From Hymenobacter glacieicola (GTDB lineage Bacteria; Bacteroidota; Bacteroidia; Cytophagales; Hymenobacteraceae): DNA of 64,000 bases. Location: the NCBI RefSeq assembly GCF_014640315.1, contig NZ_BMGS01000007.1:248001-312000 (forward strand). Direction: 5' to 3'. The notes under the pieces are model-generated. The model was not told the origin of the DNA. It made no database searches and was given only the letters and a program-made list of their open reading frames with translations. This document shows positions 51,102-60,257 of this stretch, piece after piece; position 1 is the stretch's first letter; every line of letters starts with the position of its first letter. Both the position numbers and the translations under genes were made by a program.

Positions 51102-51977
51102 ATGCGTCTGATTTTTTGGTGGAGCATCGTGTTCATTCTGTTTCCAACCTACGGGCTGCGTGCTCAAACCCTGCACGGCACCGTGCTCCACGATTCTCTG
51201 GCAACGCCCGTACCGTTCGCCTCCGTAGGTGTCCGCCATAAGCCCTTCGGAACGGTAACCGATGCGCAAGGCCGCTTTAGCTTTCCCGACTCTCCCGGGC
51301 TAACGGCTCAGGATACGGTGGTTGTTTCCTGCGTCGGCTACTACCCGGTTCGGCTGTCGGTACCAGCCCTGCGGCGGCAAAGCCCAGCCCTGGTTCGGCT
51401 GCGGCCCCGGGCGCAGGCGTTGCGGGAGGTAACGGTACGCTCCCAGAGGCTACGCCCGGAAACGCTGGGGCACACGGGCAAAACCGGCCTGGCTCGTTGG
51501 GGCATCAGCAGCATGACCCCGGACAGCACCCGCCGCGATATGCGGGGTAGGGAATTTGGTACCTTTCTCCGGCCCGCCCGCAGCTGCTACGTCGACAGCT
51601 TCAACGTGTACATCGACAGCAATCCGTTCCGGGCAGTCCGGTTCCGGCTGATGCTGTATACGGTCCTGGACGGGAAGCCAGCTACGGCTCTGCTACCGGA
51701 TGACGTGCAGTTTGTGGTGCGTGACCAACGCACCGGTTGGATTTCAGTGGATTTACGCTCCTACAACGTGCAACTAGATAAAAAGCAGCCGATAGCCTTG
51801 GCCCTGCAGTGGCTCGATAATGACACGCCTTTTTCGGAGCGCTGGTTCTTCGGTATTCCGGCCGTGTTTCCCGCCCCGCTGCACCGGGTGTTTGGCCGGG
51901 ATAAAAGCCAGGCGAATTGGAAGACGTACCCCATGCAACCTAGTATGTACCTAACGGTTCAGAGTTGGCAAGAGTAA
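51102..51977 (+). CDS. Secreted carboxypeptidase-regulatory-domain protein (paralogue 2)
   Basis: A 291-residue secreted protein with the same plan as 49114-49965: signal peptide to about residue 21 (ending YGLRA-Q), CarboxypepD_reg domain with VLHDSLATPVPFASVGV, GTVTDAQGRFSFPD and VVSCVGYYPVRL, and a C-terminal beta region with VRFRLMLYTVLDGKPA, GWISVDLRSYNVQLDK and the ending MQPSMYLTVQSWQE. The two share about one residue in three by eye, so the duplication is old. It has its own terminator. Function unknown. Confidence 0.8.
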   Translation: MRLIFWWSIVFILFPTYGLRAQTLHGTVLHDSLATPVPFASVGVRHKPFGTVTDAQGRFSFPDSPGLTAQDTVVVSCVGYYPVRLSVPALRRQSPALVRLRPRAQALREVTVRSQRLRPETLGHTGKTGLARWGISSMTPDSTRRDMRGREFGTFLRPARSCYVDSFNVYIDSNPFRAVRFRLMLYTVLDGKPATALLPDDVQFVVRDQRTGWISVDLRSYNVQLDKKQPIALALQWLDNDTPFSERWFFGIPAVFPAPLHRVFGRDKSQANWKTYPMQPSMYLTVQSWQE

Positions 51978-52039
51978 AGCCGGCTTTGCCACTGCTGGCC
52001 AGCCGCGCCACCAATCTGCTACCCCCTATTGCTGAACCT

Positions 52040-52068
52040 GCCCCGCGCTACCATGCCGGGGCTTTTTT
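52040..52068 (+). terminator. Terminator after the second regulatory-domain gene
   Basis: GCCCCG (52040-52045) with CGGGGC (52057-52062) and T6 at 52063-52068. Confidence 0.8.
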
Positions 52069-52070
52069 CG

Positions 52071-52078
52071 TACCTTCG
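52071..52078 (+). promoter_or_regulatory. Bacteroidota -7-like box for icmF
   Basis: TACCTTCG (TAnnTTCG type) 32 nt upstream of the icmF ATG and directly after the preceding terminator. Confidence 0.45.
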
Positions 52079-52110
52079 CTACCCCAAATTCCACCCAAAC
52101 CTCCCGCGCT

Positions 52111-55100
52111 ATGCAAGCAGCTCCTGTAGCTCCGTATAAGCCCCAGAACCACATCCGCATCGTGACGGCGGCGGCCCTGTTTGATGGGCACGACGCCGCT
52201 ATCAATATCATGCGCCGCATTATCCAGAGCAGCGGTGCCGAAGTTATTCACCTGGGCCACAACCGCTCGGTGCAGGAAATCGTGGACTGCGCCATTCAGG
52301 AAGACGCCCAGGCCATTGCCATTACCTCCTACCAGGGCGGCCACAACGAGTACTTCAAGTACATGTTTGACCTGCTGAAGGAGCGCAGGGCGGGACACGT
52401 AAAAATCTTCGGCGGCGGCGGCGGCGTAATCCTGCCCACGGAAATCGAGGACCTGGAGGCCTACGGCATCACCCGCATCTACTCCCCCGACCACGGCCGC
52501 GCCATGGGCCTGCAGGGCATGATCAACGACCTGCTCCAGAAGTCGGACTTCCCCACCGGCCAGAACCTGAACGGGGAGGCCGGCCACGTAAAAGAGAAAG
52601 ACGCCCGCAGCATTGGCCGCCTTATTTCCGCCGCCGAGAACTTCCCCCAGGAGTTCGAGCGGGTGAAAGGCCAGTTGATTGCTGATTTTCAGAAGTCAGA
52701 GTTTGGCTCGGACCAGCGCCTCAATGCCGCTTCGTCGGAGTCTAAGAAAGCCCCTATTCTGGGCATCACTGGTACGGGTGGCGCAGGTAAGTCATCGTTG
52801 GTAGATGAGCTGGTGCGCCGCTTTCTGCTCGACTTCCCGGAGAAAACCATTGCCATTATTTCGGTTGACCCGAGCAAGCGCAAAACCGGCGGCGCCCTGC
52901 TCGGTGACCGGATCCGGATGAATTCCATCAACTCGCCGCGGGTGTATATGCGCAGCCTGGCCACGCGCCAGAGCAACCTGGCCCTGAGCCGCTACGTGCA
53001 GGATGCCGTGGACGTGGTGCGCGCCGCCGACTTCGACCTGATTATCCTCGAAACCTCGGGCATCGGGCAGTCCGACACCGAAATCATTGAGCACTCCGAC
53101 GCCAGCCTGTACGTGATGACGCCCGAGTACGGGGCCGCTACTCAGCTGGAGAAAATCGACATGCTCGATTTTGCCGACGTTATTGCCCTCAACAAGTTCG
53201 ACAAGCGGGGTGCCCTCGACGCCCTGCGCGACGTGCGCAAGCAGTTCCAGCGCAACCACCAGCTCTGGGACAAGCCCTTGGACGAGATGCCCGTGTTTGG
53301 CACCATCGCCTCGCAGTTCAACGACCCCGGCATGAACCGTTTGTACCGGGCCGTGCTGGCAACCGTAGAGGCGAAAACGGGGGTGCCGTTTGCGTCGCAG
53401 CTCGAGACTACCAAGGAGGACTCGGAGAAGATTTATATCATTCCGCCCCACCGCACGCGTTACCTTTCTGAAATAGCCGAAACCAACCGCCAGTATGACC
53501 AGTGGGTTCAAAAACAGTCTGACACCGCTCAGCAACTCTACGGAATCCGGCAAGCCATCGGAGCCGTCCAAAGCCTCGGATACAACCCCGCCAGTGGAGG
53601 ACCTGGCGCTGGGAACGGCAGCCACGCCCCCGGATCAGGAAACCTCGTCGCCGGCCTGGAGAGCACCTTCGAGGAAATCAAGCTCCGGCTGGACGGCCAA
53701 AACTGGAAACTCCTGGAGACCTGGCCGCAAAAGGTAGCCGCCTACAAAGCCCCGGAGTTCATTTTCAAGGTGCGCGACAAGGAAATCCGCATCCAGACGC
53801 ATACCACCAGCCTCAGCAACCAGCAGATTCCCAAGGTGAGCCTGCCGCGCTACACCGCTTGGGGTGATTTGCTGCGCTGGCAGCTCCAGGAAAACGTGCC
53901 CGGTGAGTTCCCTTATACTGCGGGCGTGTTCCCCTTCAAGCGCGAGGGCGAAGATCCTACCCGCATGTTTGCGGGCGAAGGCGGCCCTGAGCGTACCAAC
54001 CGCCGCTTCCACTACGTATCGGCGGGCCTGCCGGCCAAGCGCCTGAGCACGGCCTTCGACTCGGTGACGCTCTACGGCGAGGACCCCGACCACCGGCCCG
54101 ACATCTACGGCAAAATTGGCAACGCCGGCGTGAGCATCTGCTGCCTCGACGATGCCAAGAAGCTCTACTCTGGCTTCAACCTAGCCAACCCTAGCACGTC
54201 GGTGTCCATGACCATCAACGGTCCGGCGGCTACGCTGGCGGCTTTCTTCATGAATGCGGCCATCGACCAGCAGTGTGAGCTGTATATTAAGGAGAATGGC
54301 CTGGAGGCCGAGGTTGACGCCAAGATCAATCAGATTTACCAGGAGAAAGGCTTGGAGCGCCCCCGCTACCAAGGCGAATTGCCCGCTGGCAACGACGGCC
54401 TGGGCCTGCTGCTACTCGGCGTGACCGGCGACCAGGTGCTGCCCGCCGACGTGTACTCCACCATCAAGGCGCGCACGCTCAGCCAGGTGCGCGGCACCGT
54501 GCAGGCCGACATTCTGAAGGAAGACCAGGCCCAGAACACCTGCATCTTCTCCACGGAGTTTGCCCTGCGCCTCATGGGCGACGTGCAGGAGTACTTCATC
54601 AAGGAGAAGGTGCGCAACTTCTACTCGGTGTCGATTTCCGGTTACCACATTGCCGAGGCCGGCGCCAACCCCATCACGCAGTTGGCCCTCACCCTCAGCA
54701 ACGGCTTCACCTTCGTGGAGTACTACGTGAGCCGGGGCATGGACGTGAACGATTTTGCGCCCAACCTGTCGTTCTTCTTCTCCAACGGCATCGACCCCGA
54801 GTACGCCGTAATTGGCCGCGTGGCGCGCCGCATCTGGGCCAAGGCCATGAAGCTGAAGTACGGCGCCAACGCCCGCTCGCAGATGTTGAAGTACCACATC
54901 CAGACCAGCGGCCGGAGCCTGCACGCCCAGGAAATCGACTTCAACGACATCCGCACCACGCTGCAGGCCCTCTACGCCATCTACGACAACTGCAACTCTC
55001 TGCACACCAACGCCTACGATGAAGCCATTACTACGCCCACCGAAGAATCGGTGCGCCGGGCTATGGCCATCCAGCTCATCATCAACCGCGAGCTAGGCCT

Positions 55101-55590
55101 GGCCAAGAACGAAAACCCACTGCAGGGCTCCTTCATCATCGAGGAGCTCACCGACCTGGTAGAGGAAGCCGTATTGGCCGAGTTCGACCGGATTACGGAG
55201 CGTGGCGGCGTGCTGGGCGCCATGGAAACCATGTACCAGCGCGGCAAGATTCAGGAGGAAAGCATGCACTACGAGATGCTCAAGCACACGGGCGAGTATC
55301 CCATCATTGGCGTGAACACCTTCCTCTCCTCGAAAGGCTCGCCCACGGTGGTGCCCGCCGAGGTTATCCGCGCCACGGAGGAGGAAAAGCAGTATCAAAT
55401 CACAATGCTCCAGAACCTGCACGCCCGCAACCAAGGCACCACCGAGCAGCGCCTAAAGCAGCTGCAGCAAGTAGCAGTAACCAACAGCAACCTCTTCGAG
55501 GAGCTAATGGAAACCGTGAAGTTCTGCTCCCTAGGCCAGGTGACGAATGCGCTGTTTGAGGTAGGCGGCCAGTATAGAAGAAATATGTAA
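52111..55590 (+). CDS. icmF: Fused isobutyryl-CoA mutase IcmF
   Basis: Adenosylcobalamin enzyme that interconverts isobutyryl- and n-butyryl-CoA (some members act on pivalyl-CoA), with a built-in G-protein chaperone. Length is 1159 residues. Order: B12-binding domain (about 12-145) with FDGHDAA (His27 as the lower axial ligand) and [11 protein letters not shown]; MeaI-type GTPase domain (about 210-470) with P-loop GTGGAGKS (221-228) and [12 protein letters not shown]; Gly/Ser-rich linker near 490-515; mutase TIM barrel (about 540-1150) with [20 protein letters not shown]. This last motif and the domain order distinguish IcmF from methylmalonyl-CoA mutase. The gene stands alone with its own promoter and terminator. 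Confidence 0.95.
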   Translation: MQAAPVAPYKPQNHIRIVTAAALFDGHDAAINIMRRIIQSSGAEVIHLGHNRSVQEIVDCAIQEDAQAIAITSYQGGHNEYFKYMFDLLKERRAGHVKIFGGGGGVILPTEIEDLEAYGITRIYSPDHGRAMGLQGMINDLLQKSDFPTGQNLNGEAGHVKEKDARSIGRLISAAENFPQEFERVKGQLIADFQKSEFGSDQRLNAASSESKKAPILGITGTGGAGKSSLVDELVRRFLLDFPEKTIAIISVDPSKRKTGGALLGDRIRMNSINSPRVYMRSLATRQSNLALSRYVQDAVDVVRAADFDLIILETSGIGQSDTEIIEHSDASLYVMTPEYGAATQLEKIDMLDFADVIALNKFDKRGALDALRDVRKQFQRNHQLWDKPLDEMPVFGTIASQFNDPGMNRLYRAVLATVEAKTGVPFASQLETTKEDSEKIYIIPPHRTRYLSEIAETNRQYDQWVQKQSDTAQQLYGIRQAIGAVQSLGYNPASGGPGAGNGSHAPGSGNLVAGLESTFEEIKLRLDGQNWKLLETWPQKVAAYKAPEFIFKVRDKEIRIQTHTTSLSNQQIPKVSLPRYTAWGDLLRWQLQENVPGEFPYTAGVFPFKREGEDPTRMFAGEGGPERTNRRFHYVSAGLPAKRLSTAFDSVTLYGEDPDHRPDIYGKIGNAGVSICCLDDAKKLYSGFNLANPSTSVSMTINGPAATLAAFFMNAAIDQQCELYIKENGLEAEVDAKINQIYQEKGLERPRYQGELPAGNDGLGLLLLGVTGDQVLPADVYSTIKARTLSQVRGTVQADILKEDQAQNTCIFSTEFALRLMGDVQEYFIKEKVRNFYSVSISGYHIAEAGANPITQLALTLSNGFTFVEYYVSRGMDVNDFAPNLSFFFSNGIDPEYAVIGRVARRIWAKAMKLKYGANARSQMLKYHIQTSGRSLHAQEIDFNDIRTTLQALYAIYDNCNSLHTNAYDEAITTPTEESVRRAMAIQLIINRELGLAKNENPLQGSFIIEELTDLVEEAVLAEFDRITERGGVLGAMETMYQRGKIQEESMHYEMLKHTGEYPIIGVNTFLSSKGSPTVVPAEVIRATEEEKQYQITMLQNLHARNQGTTEQRLKQLQQVAVTNSNLFEELMETVKFCSLGQVTNALFEVGGQYRRNM

Positions 55591-55608
55591 TACGGCTAGT
55601 TTGGTTGA

Positions 55609-55651
55609 ATGAAAACGGGTGCTACCTCAGCAAGGTAGCACCCGTTTTCAT
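55609..55651 (+). terminator. Terminator after icmF
   Basis: Perfect 19-bp stem, arms 55609-55627 and 55633-55651, loop CAGCA, followed by a T-rich stretch. It lies between icmF and the convergent broken gene. Confidence 0.92.
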
Positions 55652-55685
55652 TTTTCATTAACTGCGAATACTATTTCTGTATAGA

Positions 55686-56291
55686 TTAAGCAACGAGCAA
55701 ACCATACAACAAACCTACAGTTAATACTATCATCAAAATTAACCATCCATATCCTTCCCAGCTATTATCTAGCTTAGAGAGCTTATTTTCATCTAACCGC
55801 CATTTGTATTTTCTTAATTCATTACGAAGGTGAGCAACAAACGAATAATAGTTTGCAATTTCAAAAGAACTCACTTTAATTATTTTTCCTCCTTGACATA
55901 ATATCACAACCTGCTTACCTCGGTATACATTGAAGTCTTTCAAATCATGTGATGAATCTATTCTAAGTTTTTGCTCTTCAATTGCTTCAATCTTATTGAG
56001 CTCTATTATTCTCTTCCTGAATTGCAGCGGCTAAGTAATTATTAGTTCATTATCAATTATTGCAAATAGACGGATTGATAGTAACATGACGATGCTCATA
56101 CAAGCAAAAAATACAAATATGCTTCCCAGCCCCCATATCATTATCTTAGCAGTAGCTATGCCAATCCCTTCAACTTCTCCTAATGGCCTGAATAATAACA
56201 TATAAGCTAGGCAACTGCAAAAAATTGCGCCCGTAACGCTATAACCTATATAAAGTGATTTTATTCTAGACGAATAGATTATGTTCTTCAA
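55686..56291 (-). pseudogene. Membrane protein with PH-like domain, interrupted by an in-frame TAG
   Basis: Two open segments in one frame, 56291-56031 (86 codons) and 56030-55686 (114 codons with no stop), are separated only by a TAG at 56031-56033. Joined, they make a coherent 201-residue protein: two membrane helices (about 10-35 and 48-75), the strand LFAIIDNELIIT, the amber codon, then PLQFRKRIIELNKIEAIEEQ, which continues the beta strands of a bacterial PH-like (STM3941-type) domain, and a C-terminal third helix (WLILMIVLTVGLLYGLL). Both segments are AT-rich and Lys/Ile-rich, unlike the surrounding genome. The first codon is TTG. It may be a recent nonsense mutation in a transferred gene, or a sequencing error. 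Confidence 0.7.
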
Positions 56292-56426
56292 AGCTGTACT
56301 TTTTTGCTTCGAAGATAGTGCTTACTGGCTCGGCTTCTCCATCTATCGTTAGTTAGGCGTAGCGTAACTCGTGGCTGGCCTCGCCAGAAGCCCCAACATT
56401 CCCATCCACCCCAGCGGCAAGCCGGT

Positions 56427-56460
56427 ACCGCGCCGCTTGGGGTTATCCGAGCGGCGCGGT
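56427..56460. terminator. GC-rich hairpin upstream of the DUF892 stop
   Basis: ACCGCGCCGCT (56427-56437) pairs with AGCGGCGCGGT (56450-56460). It lies 29 nt past the stop of the minus-strand DUF892 gene. No T tract follows on the minus strand, so its activity is uncertain. Confidence 0.5.
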
Positions 56461-56489
56461 TTCGTTATAGTCGGCAATGATAACTTCCC

Positions 56490-56978
56490 TTATTCCTGGC
56501 CTTGCTCAGCTAGTATCCGCTGGGCGATGTCGGTGTGCTTGTCGTCGGCTTGTTTGGCTTCCTGCACGCAGGCTTTCAGGTTTTGCTCGGTTTGGGTGAG
56601 GCCGGCGGAGGCGGCGTACGAGGCGACTGTGCCGAAGGAAGCAATCCAGTAGTGCAGGGCCAGTTGGCCGCTGGCAATGATGCCCAGGTCGCGCGTGGTG
56701 TCGGAGGTGGCTTTGGCCCGGATTTTCTTGCTCACGCGGTAGTGGGCCTCCAGAATTTCATTGTTCTGGTTTTCGGCGCCGCCTACTTCGGCAATGGCCT
56801 GCTCAATGCGCTGGGCCCACTGCTTGGCGGTTTCGTTGCCTTCTTGCAGGGCGGCTTTCAACTCCGGGTGGGTGGCATCGTTGAGGATTTCGTCGGTGGC
56901 CTGGGCTGCCACTTGGCTGCCGGCCTGCTGGGCCGATAAGCCATCTTTGATGAGTTGTTTTAGGTCGTCGGTTTCCAT
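56490..56978 (-). CDS. DUF892 (YciE/YciF-like) ferritin-like protein
   Basis: A 162-residue soluble, all-helical protein of the DUF892 family, whose structures show a ferritin-like four-helix bundle able to bind a dimetal site; members are induced by stress and often sit beside YciE/YciG or ferritin-like genes. Marks are LIKDGLSAQQAGSQVAAQAT, HPELKAALQEGNETAKQWAQ, RIEQAIAEVGG and the helix ALHYWIASFGTVASYAASAG. Glu and His residues at helix positions fit metal ligands but cannot be assigned with certainty. GC content is like the genome, in contrast to the broken gene beside it. Long non-coding DNA follows on its 5' side. Confidence 0.88.
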   Translation of the reverse strand: METDDLKQLIKDGLSAQQAGSQVAAQATDEILNDATHPELKAALQEGNETAKQWAQRIEQAIAEVGGAENQNNEILEAHYRVSKKIRAKATSDTTRDLGIIASGQLALHYWIASFGTVASYAASAGLTQTEQNLKACVQEAKQADDKHTDIAQRILAEQGQE

Positions 56979-57684
56979 AGCTCAGAAGAGTAAAAGATCA
57001 AGAGCAAGTGCCTCTTGCTCAGCTATTTCAACGACCCCTATTTCACTTTGTTCGCCTCTGCAGGCATCAACAAGCTCTATGCATTTGTTTTGCTTTGCGG
57101 GCTTACTATCAACATTTTACACTTCCAAGGTATCAGTTTAACACCTGCAGTAAAGAAGTAAGCTCAACGCTTATTATTCCCTAAATCCAATTGCTAAAGT
57201 CGTACAGAGACAGGCGTGCTGGCACCACGCTCTATACATAGTTATTAGCTTGTAAATCAATAGTATATCACTTAGCCACAAACTAAATTGCTACGAAACA
57301 GAACGTAAAGCATTCCCGCGCAAATCGTTCTTAAATAATACTTAACCGCCGCTTAGCGGTGAACCAGGAAGGGAACATTAAGTATTAGTTAACTCACTGC
57401 TGAAGCCTAGCAAATCAGACTGTCTAAGCCGAAAATGACAATATCCTGTAGGTAACTCTTATCGCTCAGCTTACCTGGTTATCACAAGCCAGCAGAGCAC
57501 GCTTGGCTTGGTTCTGTAAGGCAGCTTGGAGAAGGTCGTAAGCTAGGTAGTATGGCAAGCATTATACATGATTAATTGAGAGCCAACCACCTACGCTTGA
57601 CCACTTGACCAACACATCTAGAAACTCGGCAACTGCGTAGAGTACCCCGGGTATCCGTGGCTTTACCTGTTTGCAACTTGGAGA
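56979..57684. other. Unusually long non-coding region
   Basis: About 700 nt without a credible gene on either strand; it is lower in GC than the flanks. A small hairpin GAGCAAG/CTTGCTC lies at 57002-57021. No tRNA, hairpin-plus-T terminator, repeat array or Bacteroidota promoter with good spacing was recognised near the next gene start. It may be decayed coding sequence or hold regulatory RNA, but I see nothing specific. Confidence 0.5.
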
Positions 57685-59484
57685 ATGAGTTTACTTACTG
57701 CGTTTTTGGTGCTGGTCACCTGTTCCTCATTTCAACAACAAACTGACATCCCGCCTCAGGCTCCTGATACGAGCATCGTTTATATTAAGCGGCGCATCGT
57801 GCTGCCCGAGGTGCCCCAGCGCGGCCGTATTCTGGACCGCCACGATTCGGTACTGGTAGCCACTCGTCCGCAATACCTCTTAAAACTCCCGCGCCGACCA
57901 CCGCTTGATACGCTGGCGCTAGGCCAGTTGCTGGGTTGGGGCCCCACTACCATCCGGAGACGCATTGCCGATGCCCTGCCGTATGAGGAAGCCCCGGCGG
58001 GCTACCCAGTACAGCTGCGACTCACGGCGGCCGAAGCAACGCGGGTACGCCGCAAAAGCCGCGACTGGCCTACCCTCACCCTAACCGAAAGCCGCCAGCG
58101 CACCTACACCACCAGCGTGGGCGCCCATGCGCTAGGCTACATGGCAGCCGAGGCGGAGGCATTTTATAACCAAGCTCAGCGCTACCGCCGAGGCCGTTTC
58201 TACCAACTGCGCAACAGTGGTATAGAAGGCTACTATAATGGCATTCTTAACGGGCGCCGGGGCACGCTACACCCCTTGGTGGATGAGCAAGGCCAGACGC
58301 AGGGCAGTTGGGCACCCGACACCACCTTTCAGCAAGGCCAGGATCTGCACCTGACCCTTGATATAAAGCTCCAGGCCTACGCCGAGCAACTCCTGGGCCG
58401 CCGTAAAGGGTACCTGGTAGCCCTTGATCCACGTACCGGGGAAATACTGGCCTACGTGTCGGCGCCCATCTACAAGCCCGCTACCATCACCGCTCCCGAT
58501 TTGGCTGGGGTGCGCGCCAAGCTACTGCAACAGGAAGGCATGCCGCTGATTAACCGGCCGGCTATGCGCGCCAATCCGCCCGGCTCCGTGTTTAAGCTGG
58601 TGAATGCCGCCGTGGCGTTGCAACTAGGTTCTATCACCCCTACTACCGGTTTCCGCTGCGACCAGAAACTCGTCAGCTGTGTGCATCGTCACCCGGCGCC
58701 CAGCAACCTAATTGCCGGGCTCAAATACAGCTGCAACCCCTACTTCTACCAGGTGATGGGGAAACTCATCAACTACGTGCCGGATAGTTTGGTGCAGGAC
58801 ACTGTAGCTGCCCGCCACGTCAACCTAGCCGAGTGGCGGCGCTACGTTCGGTCGTTTGGTCTCGACTCCGTGCTGGGGGTAGACATACCACGCGAGGCAC
58901 CGGGCTTCCTGCCTACCCCCGAGTATTACGACAAGGCCCGGGGCACCACCCGGTGGCGGTACCGCTCTATCTACTCCCTTAGTATAGGCCAAGGCGAAAT
59001 AAACCTTACAGGCCTACAAATGGCCAATATGGCGGCCATTGTTGCTAACCGCGGCTGGTACTACCCTCCTCACTTGGTACGAAGCGTCGGGGACAGTGGG
59101 CCACTGCCGCGCTTTACCCAGAAGCGTTATACTCTGGTAGATAGTGCCCACTTCGCGGCCCTGGTGCCTGGTATGGTGGCCGTGATGCAGAAGGGAGGCA
59201 CAGCCGATGCCTCTAGCCTCGCTGATGTGGGCATTACGGTGGCCGGTAAAACGGGCACCGTAGAAAACGACGAAGGCAACGACCACGCCGCCTTCGTGGG
59301 CTTCGCCCCGGCCGAGAATACCCAAATAGCCGTAGCCGTGTACATTGAGAACGGGGGCTTTGGCGCTGATGCCGCTGCGCCCTGCGCCGCGTTAGTCATG
59401 GAAAAGTACCTGCGCGGCTACATCGCGCCTAAGCGTAAGCGCTGGGAAGCCCGCATTCAGAGCCGGGCCCGGCATGGCTACTAG
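57685..59484 (+). CDS. Penicillin-binding transpeptidase with lipoprotein signal (paralogue 1)
   Basis: A 599-residue class B (PBP2/FtsI-like) D,D-transpeptidase. Instead of a membrane anchor it opens MSLLTAFLVLVTC, a lipobox-like leader with Cys13. The N-terminal dimerisation-like part has RGRILDRHDSVLV (47-59). The transpeptidase domain (about 220-590) has all three penicillin-binding motifs: Ser301-x-x-Lys304 in NPPGSVFK, Ser349-x-Asn351 in YSCNPYF and Lys522-Thr-Gly in AGKTGTVEN. It should cross-link peptide stems and be targeted by beta-lactams. It is closely related to the gene at 62957. No glycosyltransferase partner (RodA/FtsW) is adjacent. The lipoprotein call rests on the first 15 residues only. 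Confidence 0.88.
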   Translation: MSLLTAFLVLVTCSSFQQQTDIPPQAPDTSIVYIKRRIVLPEVPQRGRILDRHDSVLVATRPQYLLKLPRRPPLDTLALGQLLGWGPTTIRRRIADALPYEEAPAGYPVQLRLTAAEATRVRRKSRDWPTLTLTESRQRTYTTSVGAHALGYMAAEAEAFYNQAQRYRRGRFYQLRNSGIEGYYNGILNGRRGTLHPLVDEQGQTQGSWAPDTTFQQGQDLHLTLDIKLQAYAEQLLGRRKGYLVALDPRTGEILAYVSAPIYKPATITAPDLAGVRAKLLQQEGMPLINRPAMRANPPGSVFKLVNAAVALQLGSITPTTGFRCDQKLVSCVHRHPAPSNLIAGLKYSCNPYFYQVMGKLINYVPDSLVQDTVAARHVNLAEWRRYVRSFGLDSVLGVDIPREAPGFLPTPEYYDKARGTTRWRYRSIYSLSIGQGEINLTGLQMANMAAIVANRGWYYPPHLVRSVGDSGPLPRFTQKRYTLVDSAHFAALVPGMVAVMQKGGTADASSLADVGITVAGKTGTVENDEGNDHAAFVGFAPAENTQIAVAVYIENGGFGADAAAPCAALVMEKYLRGYIAPKRKRWEARIQSRARHGY

Positions 59485-59692
59485 CTGTTACTGGGCTACA
59501 CTCGCAGGTTGCTACTGCTGTGCTGCCTAACCGTAGCTGAAGCCGAGCAGGTTTGAGTTACCTTCATTCGGGACGTTGGACAAGCTAGCGAGACACCATG
59601 GGTAACTAGCATCATGTCCGGGGAGGATATAGCCATTAAAGCGACTCCCGAAGCAAAACCAAGCGCTGGTCCAAGCAAATGACCTACTGTAT

Positions 59693-60148
59693 ATGCTGAT
59701 TGATACTCTCCGCCACCTGTTTCAACGTGACCTGAACCGAGTGAAGCAAGAACTCACTTTGTACAACGATGAGCACATCATGTGGCACGTTGAAAAAGGT
59801 ATAGGCAATTCGGCTGGCAACCTATGCCTGCATGTAGTCGGCAACCTGAATACGTATATCGGGGCTGAACTGGGTGGTATAGCGTATCTCCGGTACCGCG
59901 AAGTAGAATTCTCGCTCAAAAACCTTCCCCGGCTGGAGCTGCTGGCAATGCTACAGGACACCAGCCGCAGAGTAGATATATCACTAAAGCAAGTAAACCC
60001 CGACATGTTGGCGCGGGAATACCCAATCCTGGTTTTTGACCAGAAAACATCGACTGAATATTTCCTGGTGCATCTGGCCACTCATCTGGCCTATCACTTG
60101 GGCCAGATTAATTACCACCGGCGCTTACTCGACTCCGGGCAGCAGTAG
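59693..60148 (+). CDS. DinB-superfamily protein (DUF1572-like)
   Basis: A 151-residue soluble four-helix-bundle protein of the DinB/YfiT-like superfamily, whose members bind a divalent metal through three His and often act as thiol-dependent S-transferases. Candidate ligands are the His in NLCLHVVGNL (about residue 47) and the two in HLATHLAYHLGQINYH (about 126 and 130). The opening IDTLRHLFQRDLNRVKQEL and the closing HLGQINYHRRLL are family-typical. Substrate unknown. It lies between the first PBP gene and the permease, all on the plus strand, with gaps of about 110-210 nt, so operon membership is doubtful. Confidence 0.85.
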   Translation: MLIDTLRHLFQRDLNRVKQELTLYNDEHIMWHVEKGIGNSAGNLCLHVVGNLNTYIGAELGGIAYLRYREVEFSLKNLPRLELLAMLQDTSRRVDISLKQVNPDMLAREYPILVFDQKTSTEYFLVHLATHLAYHLGQINYHRRLLDSGQQ

Positions 60149-60257
60149 CCTGTTTAGCTACGCGCATAGGTAGGAGTTAAGGCTCGGGGCCTGCTTCGCT
60201 ATCCATATGGCAAACCAACATCGCGCTGCTCAGTAGCAACCCCGTTTACCTTGAAAC

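Noticed and set aside
59485..59692. 60-codon minus-strand frame between the PBP and DinB genes
   Set aside because: No family resemblance and no promoter or terminator association.
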